DNA of 64,000 nt. Origin: Billgrantia campisalis (lineage in GTDB: Bacteria > Pseudomonadota > Gammaproteobacteria > Pseudomonadales > Halomonadaceae). The stretch's first letter is position 1; each line of letters starts with the position of its first letter. This document shows, one piece after another, positions 27,143 to 37,760 of this stretch. The translations under genes and the position numbers were made by a program. Under the pieces are notes generated by a model that did not search any database, had not been told where the DNA came from, and worked only from the letters and a program-made list of their open reading frames with translations. The stretch spans positions 186,001 to 250,000 of the forward strand of contig NZ_JABFUC010000005.1 of the NCBI RefSeq assembly GCF_022341425.1. Reading direction: 5' to 3'.

Positions 27143-28963
27143 ATGGCCGGTCAGATTCCGCAGCGTTTCATCGATGACCTGCTGGCCCGCGTCGACGTCG
27201 TCGAGGTGGTGGGCGAGCGGGTGCAGCTGAAAAAGGCCGGGCGCAATCACTCCGGCCTGTGCCCCTTTCATCAGGAGAAGACCCCGTCCTTCACCGTCAG
27301 CGCCGACAAGCAGTTCTATCACTGTTTCGGCTGCGGCGCCCACGGCAACGCCCTGCGCTTCCTGATGGAGTACGACCAGCTGCGTTTCCCCGAGGCGGTG
27401 GAGCAGTTGGCCGCCCGGCTGGGGCTGGAGGTGCCGCGGGAGGGGGCCGACGACCCGCGGGCCCAAGCCCGCGAGCGCAAGCGCCGGGAGGGGGTCAACC
27501 TGCTGGAGCTCTCGGCGAGCTACTTCCGCGAGCGGCTGAAGATGCCCGAAGGGAGGGGGGCGCGGGAGTATCTCGAGCGCCGCGGTCTCTCGGCGGAGGT
27601 GCAGCAGGCCTTCGGTATCGGCTATGCGCCGGATGCCTGGGAGTCGCTCAAGCGCCACCTGGGTGAGCGCGGGATCGCCGAGTCGGTGCAGGTGGAGTAT
27701 GGCCTGCTGGTGCAGCGCGAGGAGAGCGGTCGCACCTATGACCGCTTCCGCGACCGGGTGATGTTCCCGATTCGCGACGTGCGCGGCCGCACCATCGCCT
27801 TCGGCGGTCGGGTGCTGGGCGACGCCAAGCCGAAGTACCTGAACTCGCCGGAGACGCCCGTCTTCCACAAGGGGCGCGAGCTCTACGGGCTCTATGAGGC
27901 GCGTCAGGCCAATCCGCGCCTCGAGCGGCTGCTGATCGTCGAGGGTTACATGGACGTGGTGGCGCTGGCCCAGTTTGGCATCCGCAACGCCGTGGCCACG
28001 CTGGGTACCTCCACCAGCGAGGAGCATCTGGCGCGGCTGTTCCGGATGGTCAGCGAGGTGGTGTTCTGCTTCGACGGCGACCGGGCCGGCCGTCAGGCGG
28101 CCAGTCGCGCCCTGGAGACGGTACTGCCGCTGATGATTGACGGGCGCCAGGCGCGCTTCCTGTTCCTCCCCGAGGGAGAGGACCCGGATACGCTGGTGCG
28201 CCGCGAGGGGCAGGCGGCCTTCGAGGATCGCATCACCTGCGCGAGTCCCTTGTCGGAGTTTCTCTTCGACCAGGCGGCGACGGGGCGTGACCTGGCCCGT
28301 ATCGAGGAGCGCGAGCGCTATGCGAGCCAGGTGCTGGCGGCGATCGCCAGGCTGCCCGAGGGAGTGCTGAAATCGCTGCTGCTGGGCGAACTCTCGCGGC
28401 GTACCGGGGTCGATCAGTCTCGCTTCGAGGCGCTGATGGCCCGCGACGTCGCGGCGACGCCCGAGGCGGCTGGTGCATCCGCCGCGCCCCCGCTGAGTGA
28501 TCGGGCAGCGGGCGAGAACCACCCGCTGGGCGCCGAGCGGACGCCGCTGGGGCTGGTGGGGCGAATCCTCCAGCTGCTGGTGCATGAGCCGGCGCTGGTC
28601 GAGCGGCTGCCGGTGGAGGACGACTGGTACCCCGAGGGGGATCCGGACAGCGGGCTGTGTCGGGAGGTGGAGGCCCTGCTGCGTGCCGGGCGCTATCGCA
28701 GCGCCCAGGTGCTGCTGGCGCACTTTCATGGCAGCGAGTCGGGCCAGCGGCTGGCCGCCCTGGCGCAGCGCGAGATGCTGATTCCGCGGGAAGCGCGGGC
28801 GGCTGAAATCGATGGCCTGGTGGAGCATCTGCGTCGCCACCGGCGGCGCCGGTCGCCACAGGAAGAGTACGCGGCCCTGCTGGCCAGGGAGCGCAGCGGC
28901 GAACGTCTGCCGCGCGAAGCGCGTCTAAGACTCATGGAGCTGTTGATGGAGCTGAAGGGCTAG
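27143..28963 (+). CDS. dnaG: DNA primase DnaG
   Basis: DnaG makes RNA primers at the replication fork. The 606-residue protein has the N-terminal zinc-binding domain (CPFHQEKTPSFTVS, YHCFGCGAHGNALRF, with Cys/His ligands at about 40-64), the TOPRIM catalytic core (LLIVEGYMDVVAL near 265; FCFDGDRAGRQAA near 310) and a C-terminal helicase-binding region from about 450. Between core and C-domain is an Ala/Pro-rich linker (TPEAAGASAAPPL). The start ATG is preceded by a weak site, consistent with low expression known for primase genes. Confidence 0.97.
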   Translation: MAGQIPQRFIDDLLARVDVVEVVGERVQLKKAGRNHSGLCPFHQEKTPSFTVSADKQFYHCFGCGAHGNALRFLMEYDQLRFPEAVEQLAARLGLEVPREGADDPRAQARERKRREGVNLLELSASYFRERLKMPEGRGAREYLERRGLSAEVQQAFGIGYAPDAWESLKRHLGERGIAESVQVEYGLLVQREESGRTYDRFRDRVMFPIRDVRGRTIAFGGRVLGDAKPKYLNSPETPVFHKGRELYGLYEARQANPRLERLLIVEGYMDVVALAQFGIRNAVATLGTSTSEEHLARLFRMVSEVVFCFDGDRAGRQAASRALETVLPLMIDGRQARFLFLPEGEDPDTLVRREGQAAFEDRITCASPLSEFLFDQAATGRDLARIEERERYASQVLAAIARLPEGVLKSLLLGELSRRTGVDQSRFEALMARDVAATPEAAGASAAPPLSDRAAGENHPLGAERTPLGLVGRILQLLVHEPALVERLPVEDDWYPEGDPDSGLCREVEALLRAGRYRSAQVLLAHFHGSESGQRLAALAQREMLIPREARAAEIDGLVEHLRRHRRRRSPQEEYAALLARERSGERLPREARLRLMELLMELKG

Positions 28964-29117
28964 TCGACCCGTGGTGGTCGCCGGGGTTGAAATCACCGCG
29001 GCAAGCCCCATCTAGGCAGCAGGTCCGCGGGCTCTGGCGCCAGCATAACCGAATAAATTAACACACCTGAGTGACCGAGCAAATGGGTCGAGCTGGCGGG
29101 AGTCGGGTATTTTCCGC

Positions 29118-29123
29118 TATACT
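29118..29123 (+). promoter_or_regulatory. candidate -10 box of rpoD
   Basis: TATACT lies 72 bp upstream of the rpoD start in an otherwise gene-free 231-bp gap. The -35 region is poor (around CTGGCG, 18 bp away). A separate rpoD promoter would match the known internal promoters of this operon. Confidence 0.4.
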
Positions 29124-29194
29124 GTCCGGCTTGATGAGTTTTCTCCACCCAGCGCTTCAGGTGCTTCATTCTTCTTCGTCGAGATAGGGTTTCT

Positions 29195-31042
<1,848 letters not shown>

Positions 31043-31070
31043 GCCGCTTCGCCGCACCGTCACCGAAATG

Positions 31071-31100
31071 CCCTCGCAGGCTCTGTCTGCGGGGGTTTTT
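31071..31100 (+). terminator. intrinsic terminator after rpoD
   Basis: CCCTCGCAG (31071-31079) pairs with CTGCGGGGG (31087-31095), with one G-U pair, followed by TTTTT at 31096-31100. It lies 28 bp after the rpoD stop and before the convergent LysR gene. Confidence 0.85.
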
Positions 31101-31117
31101 GGTTTCGATGGGAGCTG

Positions 31118-32029
31118 CTAGCGCTGTGCTTCCTCGACGATCCAGTCGTGCACGGCGGCGACCCGGCGATCGTCGAGGGCGCCGCTGGTGTGCACGATGC
31201 CGTAGCGCTTGCCGGTGGGAATGCGCGTGGGGAAGGGGGCGATCAGTGCGCCGGTCTTGAGCTCGTCGGTGAGCAGGGCCTGGCGGGCGATGGCCACGCC
31301 CATGCCGGCCACGGCGGCCTCCAGCGCCAGGCGGTGGCGGTTGAAGGTGTAGCCGCGCCGGGCGTTGAGCGGTGGCGCCTGAACCGCCCGCAGGTAGTGC
31401 TCCCATTCGGCGTAGGGGTGGCCACCGCGCCAGGCGGTGATGTCGTGCAGCAGCGGGTACCAGGCGAGTTCTGCCGGACTCGACAGCGAAGGGCGTCGGC
31501 GCAGCAGCGCCGGGGCGCAGACCGGGAAGATCACCTCCTCCATTAGCGGCGTGGTGGCCAGGCCGGGATAGTGGCCGTCGTTGAGGTCGATGGCCAGGTC
31601 GAAGTCGCCCTCGCGCAGCGACAGGCTGCTGTCCTCGGCGACCAGCTGAAGCTCGATGTCGGGAAACCGCGCCTGCAGCCGCGGCAGGCGCGGCATCAGC
31701 CATTTGCTGAGAAAGGCCGGCACGCTGCGCAGGCGCACGATGCCGCTCATCACCCCGCTGCGCAGGCGTTTCACTTCCAGGCCCACCGCCTGGTAGGCCT
31801 CGTCGACCACGTCGGCGAGCCGGCGGCCCTCCTCGGTGAGCTCCAGTCGGCGCGGCAGGCGACGAAACAGCTTGAAGCCCAGTCGGGCCTCCAGCTGCTT
31901 GATCTGCTGGCTGACAGCGCCGGTGGTCACGTGCAGCTCCTCGGCGGCGCGGGTGAAGGAGAGGTGGCGGGCGCTGATGGCGAAGACCTTCAGCCAGGCG
32001 TGGGTCTGGGCGTGGAGGAGGCGGCTCAT
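31118..32029 (-). CDS. LysR-family regulator, GcvA/DsdC-like
   Basis: The 303-residue protein has an N-terminal winged helix-turn-helix (LSFTRAAEELHVTTGAVSQQIKQLEARLG in pieces, about 20-50) and a LysR substrate-binding domain. The wording around the HTH and the FRRLPRRLELTEEG stretch resemble GcvA and DsdC, LysR members that respond to glycine or D-serine. It is divergent from the serine deaminase sdaA, 175 bp away. Control of sdaA in response to serine or a related amino acid is an inference from this arrangement. Confidence 0.85.
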   Translation of the reverse strand: MSRLLHAQTHAWLKVFAISARHLSFTRAAEELHVTTGAVSQQIKQLEARLGFKLFRRLPRRLELTEEGRRLADVVDEAYQAVGLEVKRLRSGVMSGIVRLRSVPAFLSKWLMPRLPRLQARFPDIELQLVAEDSSLSLREGDFDLAIDLNDGHYPGLATTPLMEEVIFPVCAPALLRRRPSLSSPAELAWYPLLHDITAWRGGHPYAEWEHYLRAVQAPPLNARRGYTFNRHRLALEAAVAGMGVAIARQALLTDELKTGALIAPFPTRIPTGKRYGIVHTSGALDDRRVAAVHDWIVEEAQR

Positions 32030-32204
32030 GCTTTAGTCATTCTATACTCATGGGGAGTTATTCTGGTTTGCTCGGCGCTGTTAACCGCACCAACATAGAG
32101 GCAAAGCCGGCCAGATGGCAAGGCTGTTTAGTTATGCTGATGTATTCGCCGTTTCCAGAAGCTTCGGGCAGCACGTCAGCCGCCGACCCTATGAGGTAGA
32201 TATC

Positions 32205-33584
32205 ATGGCAATCAGCGTCTTCGATCTGTTCAAGATCGGTATCGGTCCGTCCAGCTCCCACACCGTGGGGCCGATGCGCGCCGCCTTCGACTTCGTCGAG
32301 GCGCTGCGCCAGCGGCGCCTGCTCGAGCGGGTGGCGCGCATCGAGGTGCACCTGCACGGCTCGCTGTCGGCCACCGGCAAGGGGCACGGCACCGACCGCG
32401 CCGTGCTCATGGGCCTGATGGGCGAGCGACCCGATGCCATCGACCCCGCCATCGTCGGCCCTTCCATCGAGGAGTTGCTGGAGTCCAGCACCCTGCTGCT
32501 CGACGGCCGCCTGCCGATCGCCTTCCTGTGGGCCCGTGACCTGCAGTGGCATGACGACTGCCTGCCGTATCATCCCAACGCCATGACGCTGGTGGCCCAC
32601 GGCCATGGCGATGAGCTGTACCGCAACACCTTCTACTCGGTGGGCGGCGGCTTCGTGATCGATGCCGAGCAAGCCGCACGCGGCGAGCTGGATAGCGATA
32701 CCACCGAGCTGCCCTACGACTTCCAGACCGGTGACGAGCTGATGGCACTGTGTCGCATGCACGGCCTGCGCATCAGCGAGCTGATGCTGGAGAACGAGAA
32801 GGCCTGGCGCAGCGAGGCCGAGACGCGGGCCGGTTTGCTGAAGGCCTGGGAAGCCATGCAGGCCTGCGTCAAGGCCGGCATGGAGGCCGAGGGCGTGCTG
32901 CCCGGCGGGCTCAACGTCAAGCGCCGTGCCAAGACCCTCTACCAGCGCATGCTGGCCAGCGAGGACGACCACTCGCTGATCGCCTCCACGATGTCGGCCA
33001 TGGACTGGGTCAACCTCTATGCCCTGGCGGTCAACGAGGAGAACGCCGCCGGCGGGCGCATGGTCACCGCGCCCACCAACGGCGCGGCGGGCATCATTCC
33101 GGCGGTGCTGCACTACTACATGCAGTTCCGCAAGGGCGCCGGCGAGCGCGACGTGGTGGACTTCCTGCTGACCGCCGGGGCCGTGGGCATCCTGTGCAAG
33201 AAGAACGCCTCCATCTCCGGCGCCGAGGTGGGCTGCCAGGGCGAGGTGGGGTCGGCCTGCGCCATGGCCGCGGCGGGGCTCACCGAGGTGATGGGCGGCA
33301 GCGTCGGCCAGGTGGAGAACGCCGCCGAGATCGGCCTGGAGCACAACCTGGGGCTGACCTGCGACCCGGTGGGAGGCCTGGTGCAGGTGCCCTGCATCGA
33401 GCGCAACGCCATCGCCTCGGTGAAGGCGATCAACGCCGCCCAGATGGCGCTGCGCGGCGACGGCGAGCACTTCATCTCCCTGGACAAGGTGATTCGCACC
33501 ATGCGCGACACCGGGGCCGACATGCAGGAGAAGTACAAGGAGACCTCCCGCGGCGGCCTGGCCGTCAACGCCATCGAGTGCTGA
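32205..33584 (+). CDS. sdaA: L-serine ammonia-lyase, iron-sulfur type
   Basis: The enzyme deaminates L-serine to pyruvate and ammonia with a [4Fe-4S] cluster. The 459-residue single-chain form begins [22 protein letters not shown], the family signature for the N-terminal half. The C-terminal half carries the cluster cysteines in the segments [27 protein letters not shown] (positions about 330-355) and [15 protein letters not shown] frame extending 30 codons upstream exists, but GAGGTA lies 7 nt before ATG 32205 and family proteins start here. A strong terminator follows. Confidence 0.94.
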   Translation: MAISVFDLFKIGIGPSSSHTVGPMRAAFDFVEALRQRRLLERVARIEVHLHGSLSATGKGHGTDRAVLMGLMGERPDAIDPAIVGPSIEELLESSTLLLDGRLPIAFLWARDLQWHDDCLPYHPNAMTLVAHGHGDELYRNTFYSVGGGFVIDAEQAARGELDSDTTELPYDFQTGDELMALCRMHGLRISELMLENEKAWRSEAETRAGLLKAWEAMQACVKAGMEAEGVLPGGLNVKRRAKTLYQRMLASEDDHSLIASTMSAMDWVNLYALAVNEENAAGGRMVTAPTNGAAGIIPAVLHYYMQFRKGAGERDVVDFLLTAGAVGILCKKNASISGAEVGCQGEVGSACAMAAAGLTEVMGGSVGQVENAAEIGLEHNLGLTCDPVGGLVQVPCIERNAIASVKAINAAQMALRGDGEHFISLDKVIRTMRDTGADMQEKYKETSRGGLAVNAIEC

Positions 33585-33629
33585 CCGGAGAAAGCTGCTT
33601 TCAGATCAACCCTCTATACTTAGCCAGCG

Positions 33630-33657
33630 CGGCGCCCCGACGGGCGCCGTTTTTTTA
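33630..33657 (+). terminator. intrinsic terminator after sdaA
   Basis: CGGCGCCC (33630-33637), loop CGAC, GGGCGCCG (33642-33649), then an 8-T run. This is among the strongest terminators of the window. Confidence 0.92.
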
Positions 33658-33744
33658 TTTGCAAGCTATTGAAAGCCCGGATGTCTACGCCATTGGTCGA
33701 GTTCGGCCTTTCAGGTGTTGCCCTGCGGGAGCGTCTCCTCTAGC

Positions 33745-33758
33745 TTACGTTAACGTAA
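33745..33758. promoter_or_regulatory. 14-bp palindromic operator candidate upstream of the liv operon
   Basis: TTACGTTAACGTAA is a perfect palindrome 98-111 bp upstream of the first transporter gene. From memory it resembles the sites of MerR-type LiuR regulators that control branched-chain amino acid breakdown. No regulator gene is adjacent, so the binding protein is unknown. Confidence 0.5.
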
Positions 33759-33855
33759 AGGTTAGAAAGCCCCGGGCTGGTACACGCACAGCAGCCTTCA
33801 CCACAAAGACAACAAATCAGCGCGGATCGCCAGCGCGATCCAGAGAGGACGTCTC

Positions 33856-34632
33856 ATGACCCAGGAGTTCATACTGGAAACTCGCGGGTTGACCAAGGAG
33901 TTTCGCGGCTTCACCGCCGTGGACGATGTCAACCTGCAGGTCCGGGAAGGACATATTCATGCCTTGATCGGTCCCAATGGCGCCGGCAAGACGACCGTCT
34001 TCAATCTCCTCACCAAGTTTCTACCGCCGACCCGCGGCGAGATCCTCTATCGCGGCGACTCCATTACCGGCATGAAGGCCAATGAGATCGCCCGCCTGGG
34101 GATGGTTCGCTCCTTCCAGATTTCGGCGGTGTTCGCCCACATGACCGCGCTGGAGAACGTCCGTGTGGCGCTGCAGCGGCCCATGGGCACCTCCTTCCAT
34201 TTCTGGAAGTCCGAACGCACTCTCGACCACCTCAACGACCGCGCCATCGAACTGCTCGATGAGGTGGGCCTGCGCGAGTATGCCGATGTGCTCACCGTGG
34301 AAATGCCCTACGGTCGCAAGCGCGCGCTGGAGGTGGCCACCACCCTGGCCATGGACCCGACCCTGATGCTGCTCGATGAGCCGACCCAGGGCATGGGCGC
34401 CGAGGACGTGGACCGCATCGTCGAACTGATCCGCCGCGTGGCCAAGGGGCGCACCGTGCTGATGGTGGAGCACAACCTCAGCGTAGTCAGTCGACTGTGC
34501 GACCGCATCACCGTGCTGGCGCGCGGGGCCGTGCTCGCCGAGGGCGACTACGCCGAGGTGTCCGCCGACCCGCGGGTCAAGGAGGCCTACATGGGCAGCG
34601 AAGCGGACGAAGAAGAGGAGGCCAGCGCATGA
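33856..34632 (+). CDS. branched-chain-type ABC transporter ATPase (LivG-like)
   Basis: This is the first of two ATPases of an uptake system of the hydrophobic/branched-chain amino acid (HAAT) family. The 258-residue protein has Walker A GPNGAGKTT (residues about 38-46), LDEPTQGMG (Walker B) and a C-terminal switch His in MVEHNLSVV. The signature loop reads MPYGRKRALEVA, a GxxR variant of LSGGQ common in the LivG branch. Its stop overlaps the next start (ATGA). The two ATPase genes precede the binding protein and permeases, an inverted order relative to E. coli livKHMGF. Confidence 0.9.
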   Translation: MTQEFILETRGLTKEFRGFTAVDDVNLQVREGHIHALIGPNGAGKTTVFNLLTKFLPPTRGEILYRGDSITGMKANEIARLGMVRSFQISAVFAHMTALENVRVALQRPMGTSFHFWKSERTLDHLNDRAIELLDEVGLREYADVLTVEMPYGRKRALEVATTLAMDPTLMLLDEPTQGMGAEDVDRIVELIRRVAKGRTVLMVEHNLSVVSRLCDRITVLARGAVLAEGDYAEVSADPRVKEAYMGSEADEEEEASA

Positions 34633-35384
34633 ATCAGGTAGCCGAACCGGTCACCGACCCCACCCAGTATCAGGATCACGACGGCGCCGAGATGCTGCGG
34701 GTGCGTGACCTGCACGCCTTCTACGGCGAGTCGCACATCCTTCACGGCGTCGACTTCGACGTGAAGCGCGGCGAGCTGGTCACCCTGCTGGGGCGCAACG
34801 GCGCCGGGCGCAGCACCACCCTCAAGTCGATCATGAACATGGTCGGCCGGCGTACCGGCTCGATCATGATCAACGGCAACGAGACGCTGGGCATGAAGCC
34901 CCATCGCATCCCGCGGCTGGGCATCGGCTACTGTCCCGAGGAGCGCGGTATCTTCGCCAGCCTCGACGTGGAGGAGAACCTGCTGCTGCCGCCCACGGTG
35001 CGCTCCGGTGGGATGAGCATCGACGAGATCTACGCGATGTTCCCCAACCTCTATGAGCGGCGCCGCAGCCAGGGCACACGGCTCTCCGGCGGCGAGCAGC
35101 AGATGCTGGCCATGGCGCGCATCCTGCGCACCGGCGCGCGCATGCTGCTGCTCGATGAGATCACCGAAGGCCTGGCGCCGGTCATCGTCCAGAAACTCGG
35201 CGAGGTGCTGGTCAAGCTGCGCGATCGCGGCATGACCATCGTGCTGGTGGAGCAGAACTTCCGCTTCGCCGCGCCGCTGGCCGACCGCCACTATGTGATG
35301 GAGCACGGTCGAATCATCGAGGAGATCTCCAAGGCCGAGTTGCCCGGCAAGCGCGATCACCTGAACTCCCTGCTGGGGGTGTGA
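34629..35384 (+). CDS. branched-chain-type ABC transporter ATPase (LivF-like), Arg in Walker A
   Basis: The 251-residue second ATPase has an N-terminal extension of ~20 residues, then LLGRNGAGRSTTLKS, where Arg takes the place of the invariant Walker A Lys. The other motifs are sound: RLSGGEQQMLAMARIL, LLLDEITEGLAP, LVEQNFRFA. LivF normally pairs with LivG to form the asymmetric ATPase dimer. Arg at this position is also seen in some other LivF-branch proteins as I recall, so the protein may still bind ATP, but hydrolysis at this site could be lowered. It is coupled to the upstream ATPase by a 4-nt overlap. Confidence 0.9.
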   Translation: MNQVAEPVTDPTQYQDHDGAEMLRVRDLHAFYGESHILHGVDFDVKRGELVTLLGRNGAGRSTTLKSIMNMVGRRTGSIMINGNETLGMKPHRIPRLGIGYCPEERGIFASLDVEENLLLPPTVRSGGMSIDEIYAMFPNLYERRRSQGTRLSGGEQQMLAMARILRTGARMLLLDEITEGLAPVIVQKLGEVLVKLRDRGMTIVLVEQNFRFAAPLADRHYVMEHGRIIEEISKAELPGKRDHLNSLLGV

Positions 35385-35467
35385 GCGTGGCATGCCCGGA
35401 GCGCCGGTCATCGCGTTCCCGGAGGGTGCCCGTTGCCCGGATGCCTTCCCGTAATCGCAGTATCTGT

Positions 35468-35481
35468 GCCGCCTCGGCGGC
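35468..35481 (+). other. hairpin between livF-like and binding-protein genes
   Basis: GCCGCC-TC-GGCGGC (35468-35481) lies within a 202-bp gap, and a second small stem AGCCC/GGGCT stands at 35561-35574 just before the ribosome site. Such stems often stabilise the abundant binding-protein mRNA segment; this is inference. Confidence 0.4.
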
Positions 35482-35586
35482 GAATTGAGAACCACAACAG
35501 TAGCTTTCGTAACCACCACCTCAGCGGCGACTGAACACAGCGTCCGCCACAACAACAAGCAGCCCTGCGGGGCTATGGAGACGAAA

Positions 35587-36807
35587 ATGACCTTCATCAA
35601 GAAGACCCTCGCCAGCAGCATCGCCATTGCCGCCACCGCCGCCATGGCCGCCACCGCCCAGGCCGAGATCAGCGACGGCGAAGTGCGCATCGGCTACCTG
35701 GCCGACATGTCCGGCACCTACCGCGACCTGGCCGGCCCGGGTGGCCTCGAGGCCCTGCGCATGGCCGTGGAGGACTTCGGCGGCAACGTCAATGGCGCCG
35801 CAATCGAGGTGTTCAGCGCCGACGACCGCAACAGCGCCGACGTGGGGGCCAGCACCGTGCGGGAGTGGATCGACACCCGCAACGTCGACATGGTCGCCGG
35901 CCTGGTCGCCTCCTCGGTGACCATCGCCGTGACCCGGGTGCTGGAAGAAAACAACGGCTTCGCCATCGTCTCCGCCTCGGCGGCGTCGAGCATCACCAAC
36001 GAGCACTGCACCCCCAACCATATCCACTGGGTCTATGACACCTACCCGCTGGCCAACGGTACCGCCAAGGCCATCGTCGATCAGGGTGGCGACACCTGGT
36101 TCATGCTCACCGCCGACTACGCCTTCGGTCATGCCCTGGAAGGCGATGTGACCCGCGTGGTGGAGGAGGCTGGCGGCGAAGTGGTCGGTGGCGTGCGTCA
36201 TCCGTTCCCCACCGACGACTTCTCCTCCTATATCCTCCAGGCTCAGGGTTCCGGGGCCAAGATCATCGGCCTGGCCAACGCCGGCGCCGACACCGTCAAC
36301 GCTATCAGCACCGCCGCCCAGTTCGGCGTCGTCGAGGCGGGACAGCAGCTTGCCGGCCTGCTGGTGTTCCTCAACGACGTCTACGCCATGGGCCTCGATA
36401 CCACCCAGGGGCTGCTGCTGACCACCGGCTGGTACTGGAACATGGACGATGAGGCGCGTGAGTGGTCCGAGCGCTACTACGAGCGCATGGGCCGCATGCC
36501 GACCATGGTCCAGGCGGGCATCTACTCCAGCACCATGCACTACCTGCAGGCGGTGGAAGCGACCAACAGCGATGATCCGGCTACCGTGCGCGCGTACATG
36601 ATGGAGCAGCCGATCGACGACTTCTTCGCCCGCAACGGCCGCCTGCGCGAGGACGGCCGCATGGTGCACGACATGTACCTGGCCGAAGTGAAGTCGCCGG
36701 CCGACTCCACCCACGAGTGGGACCTCTACGAGATCCTGGCCACCATTCCTGCCGAAGAAGCCTACCGTCCGCTTTCCGAAAGCCAGTGCAAGCTGGTGCA
36801 GAACTAA
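35587..36807 (+). CDS. periplasmic substrate-binding protein of the liv-type transporter
   Basis: The 406-residue protein carries a clear signal peptide (1-26, ending ATAQA) and the type-I periplasmic binding fold of LivJ/LivK relatives: IRIGYLADMSGTYRDLAG-like opening, RNSADVGASTVREWID, ASAASSITNEHCTPNHIHWVYD, and NGRLREDGRMVHDMYLAEVKSP. GGAGA sits 5 nt before ATG 35587, and the frame upstream has no gene-like content. A 202-bp gap with two stems separates it from the ATPases. The ligand is not certain; amino acids, urea or amides are all handled by this family. Confidence 0.9.
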   Translation: MTFIKKTLASSIAIAATAAMAATAQAEISDGEVRIGYLADMSGTYRDLAGPGGLEALRMAVEDFGGNVNGAAIEVFSADDRNSADVGASTVREWIDTRNVDMVAGLVASSVTIAVTRVLEENNGFAIVSASAASSITNEHCTPNHIHWVYDTYPLANGTAKAIVDQGGDTWFMLTADYAFGHALEGDVTRVVEEAGGEVVGGVRHPFPTDDFSSYILQAQGSGAKIIGLANAGADTVNAISTAAQFGVVEAGQQLAGLLVFLNDVYAMGLDTTQGLLLTTGWYWNMDDEAREWSERYYERMGRMPTMVQAGIYSSTMHYLQAVEATNSDDPATVRAYMMEQPIDDFFARNGRLREDGRMVHDMYLAEVKSPADSTHEWDLYEILATIPAEEAYRPLSESQCKLVQN

Positions 36808-36868
36808 GCTCGGCAAGACCCGGCGGCGGCCCTGGCCGCCGCCCCTCTGACGGCGAGGAGAACCTAAC

Positions 36869-37756
36869 ATGACGATGATATTCGGGGTGCCGTTTGCGGT
36901 GTTCATGGGCCAGCTGATGCTGGGCCTGATCAACGGCGCCTTCTACGCCCTGCTGAGCCTTGGGCTCGCGGTGATCTTCGGCCTGCTGAAGATCGTCAAC
37001 TTCGCCCACGGGGCCATGTACATGCTCGGGGCTTTCGCCACCCTGCTGGGCATGCGCTACCTGGGCATCAACTACTGGGCGGCGCTGCTGCTGGCTCCCC
37101 TGGTCGTGGGCCTGTTCGGGATGGTCATCGAGCGGCTGCTACTGCGCCGCATCGGCCACCTGGACCACCTCTATGGCCTGCTGCTGACCTTTGGCCTGGC
37201 GCTGATCTTCGAAGGCACCCTGGTCAACTTCTTCGGTGTCTCGGGTGCCCGCTATCCGACCCCGGAGGCGCTGCAGGGCGGCTTCCAGCTGGGCTTCATG
37301 TTCCTGCCCGTCTATCGCGCCTGGGTGCTGCTGGCAGCCCTGGTGGTCTGTCTGGGGACCTGGTTCATTATCGAGCGCACGCGGCTTGGCGCCTACCTGC
37401 GTGCCGGCACCGAGAACCCGGCGCTGATGCAGTCCTTCGGTGTCAACGTGCCGCTGCTGATCACCCTCACCTACGGCTTCGGCGTGGCCCTGGCCGCCTT
37501 CGCCGGGGTGCTGGCCGCGCCACTCTATCCGGTGTCGCCAACCATGGGCTCCAACCTCTTGATCGTGGTCTTCGCCGTGGTGGTGATCGGCGGCATGGGC
37601 TCGATCCTCGGCGCCGTGCTCACCGGCTTGGGCATGGGCCTGATCGAGGGCCTCACCAAGGTCTACTATCCCGAGGCGGCCAACACCGTGATCTTCCTGG
37701 TGATGATCCTGGTGCTGTTGATCCGACCCGCCGGTCTCTTCGGCAAGGAGGCATGA
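36869..37756 (+). CDS. liv-type ABC transporter permease (LivH-like)
   Basis: The 295-residue inner-membrane permease has about eight hydrophobic segments and the family features GLINGAFYALLSLGLAVIFGLLKIVNFAHG (in parts), AGTENPALMQSFGVNV (the coupling-helix region facing the ATPase) and VVIGGMGSILGAVL. A GGCGAGGAG ribosome site precedes the ATG. It pairs with the LivM-like gene that starts 4 bp after its stop. Confidence 0.92.
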   Translation: MTMIFGVPFAVFMGQLMLGLINGAFYALLSLGLAVIFGLLKIVNFAHGAMYMLGAFATLLGMRYLGINYWAALLLAPLVVGLFGMVIERLLLRRIGHLDHLYGLLLTFGLALIFEGTLVNFFGVSGARYPTPEALQGGFQLGFMFLPVYRAWVLLAALVVCLGTWFIIERTRLGAYLRAGTENPALMQSFGVNVPLLITLTYGFGVALAAFAGVLAAPLYPVSPTMGSNLLIVVFAVVVIGGMGSILGAVLTGLGMGLIEGLTKVYYPEAANTVIFLVMILVLLIRPAGLFGKEA

Positions 37757-37760
37757 CGTC

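Noticed and set aside
28964..29194. LexA box or heat-shock promoter before rpoD
   Set aside because: No CTG-N10-CAG site and no CTTGAA/CCCCAT-type pair with proper spacing could be found.
32115..32204. N-terminal extension of sdaA
   Set aside because: Family proteins begin at the [17 protein letters not shown] segment, and ATG 32205 has a good ribosome site.
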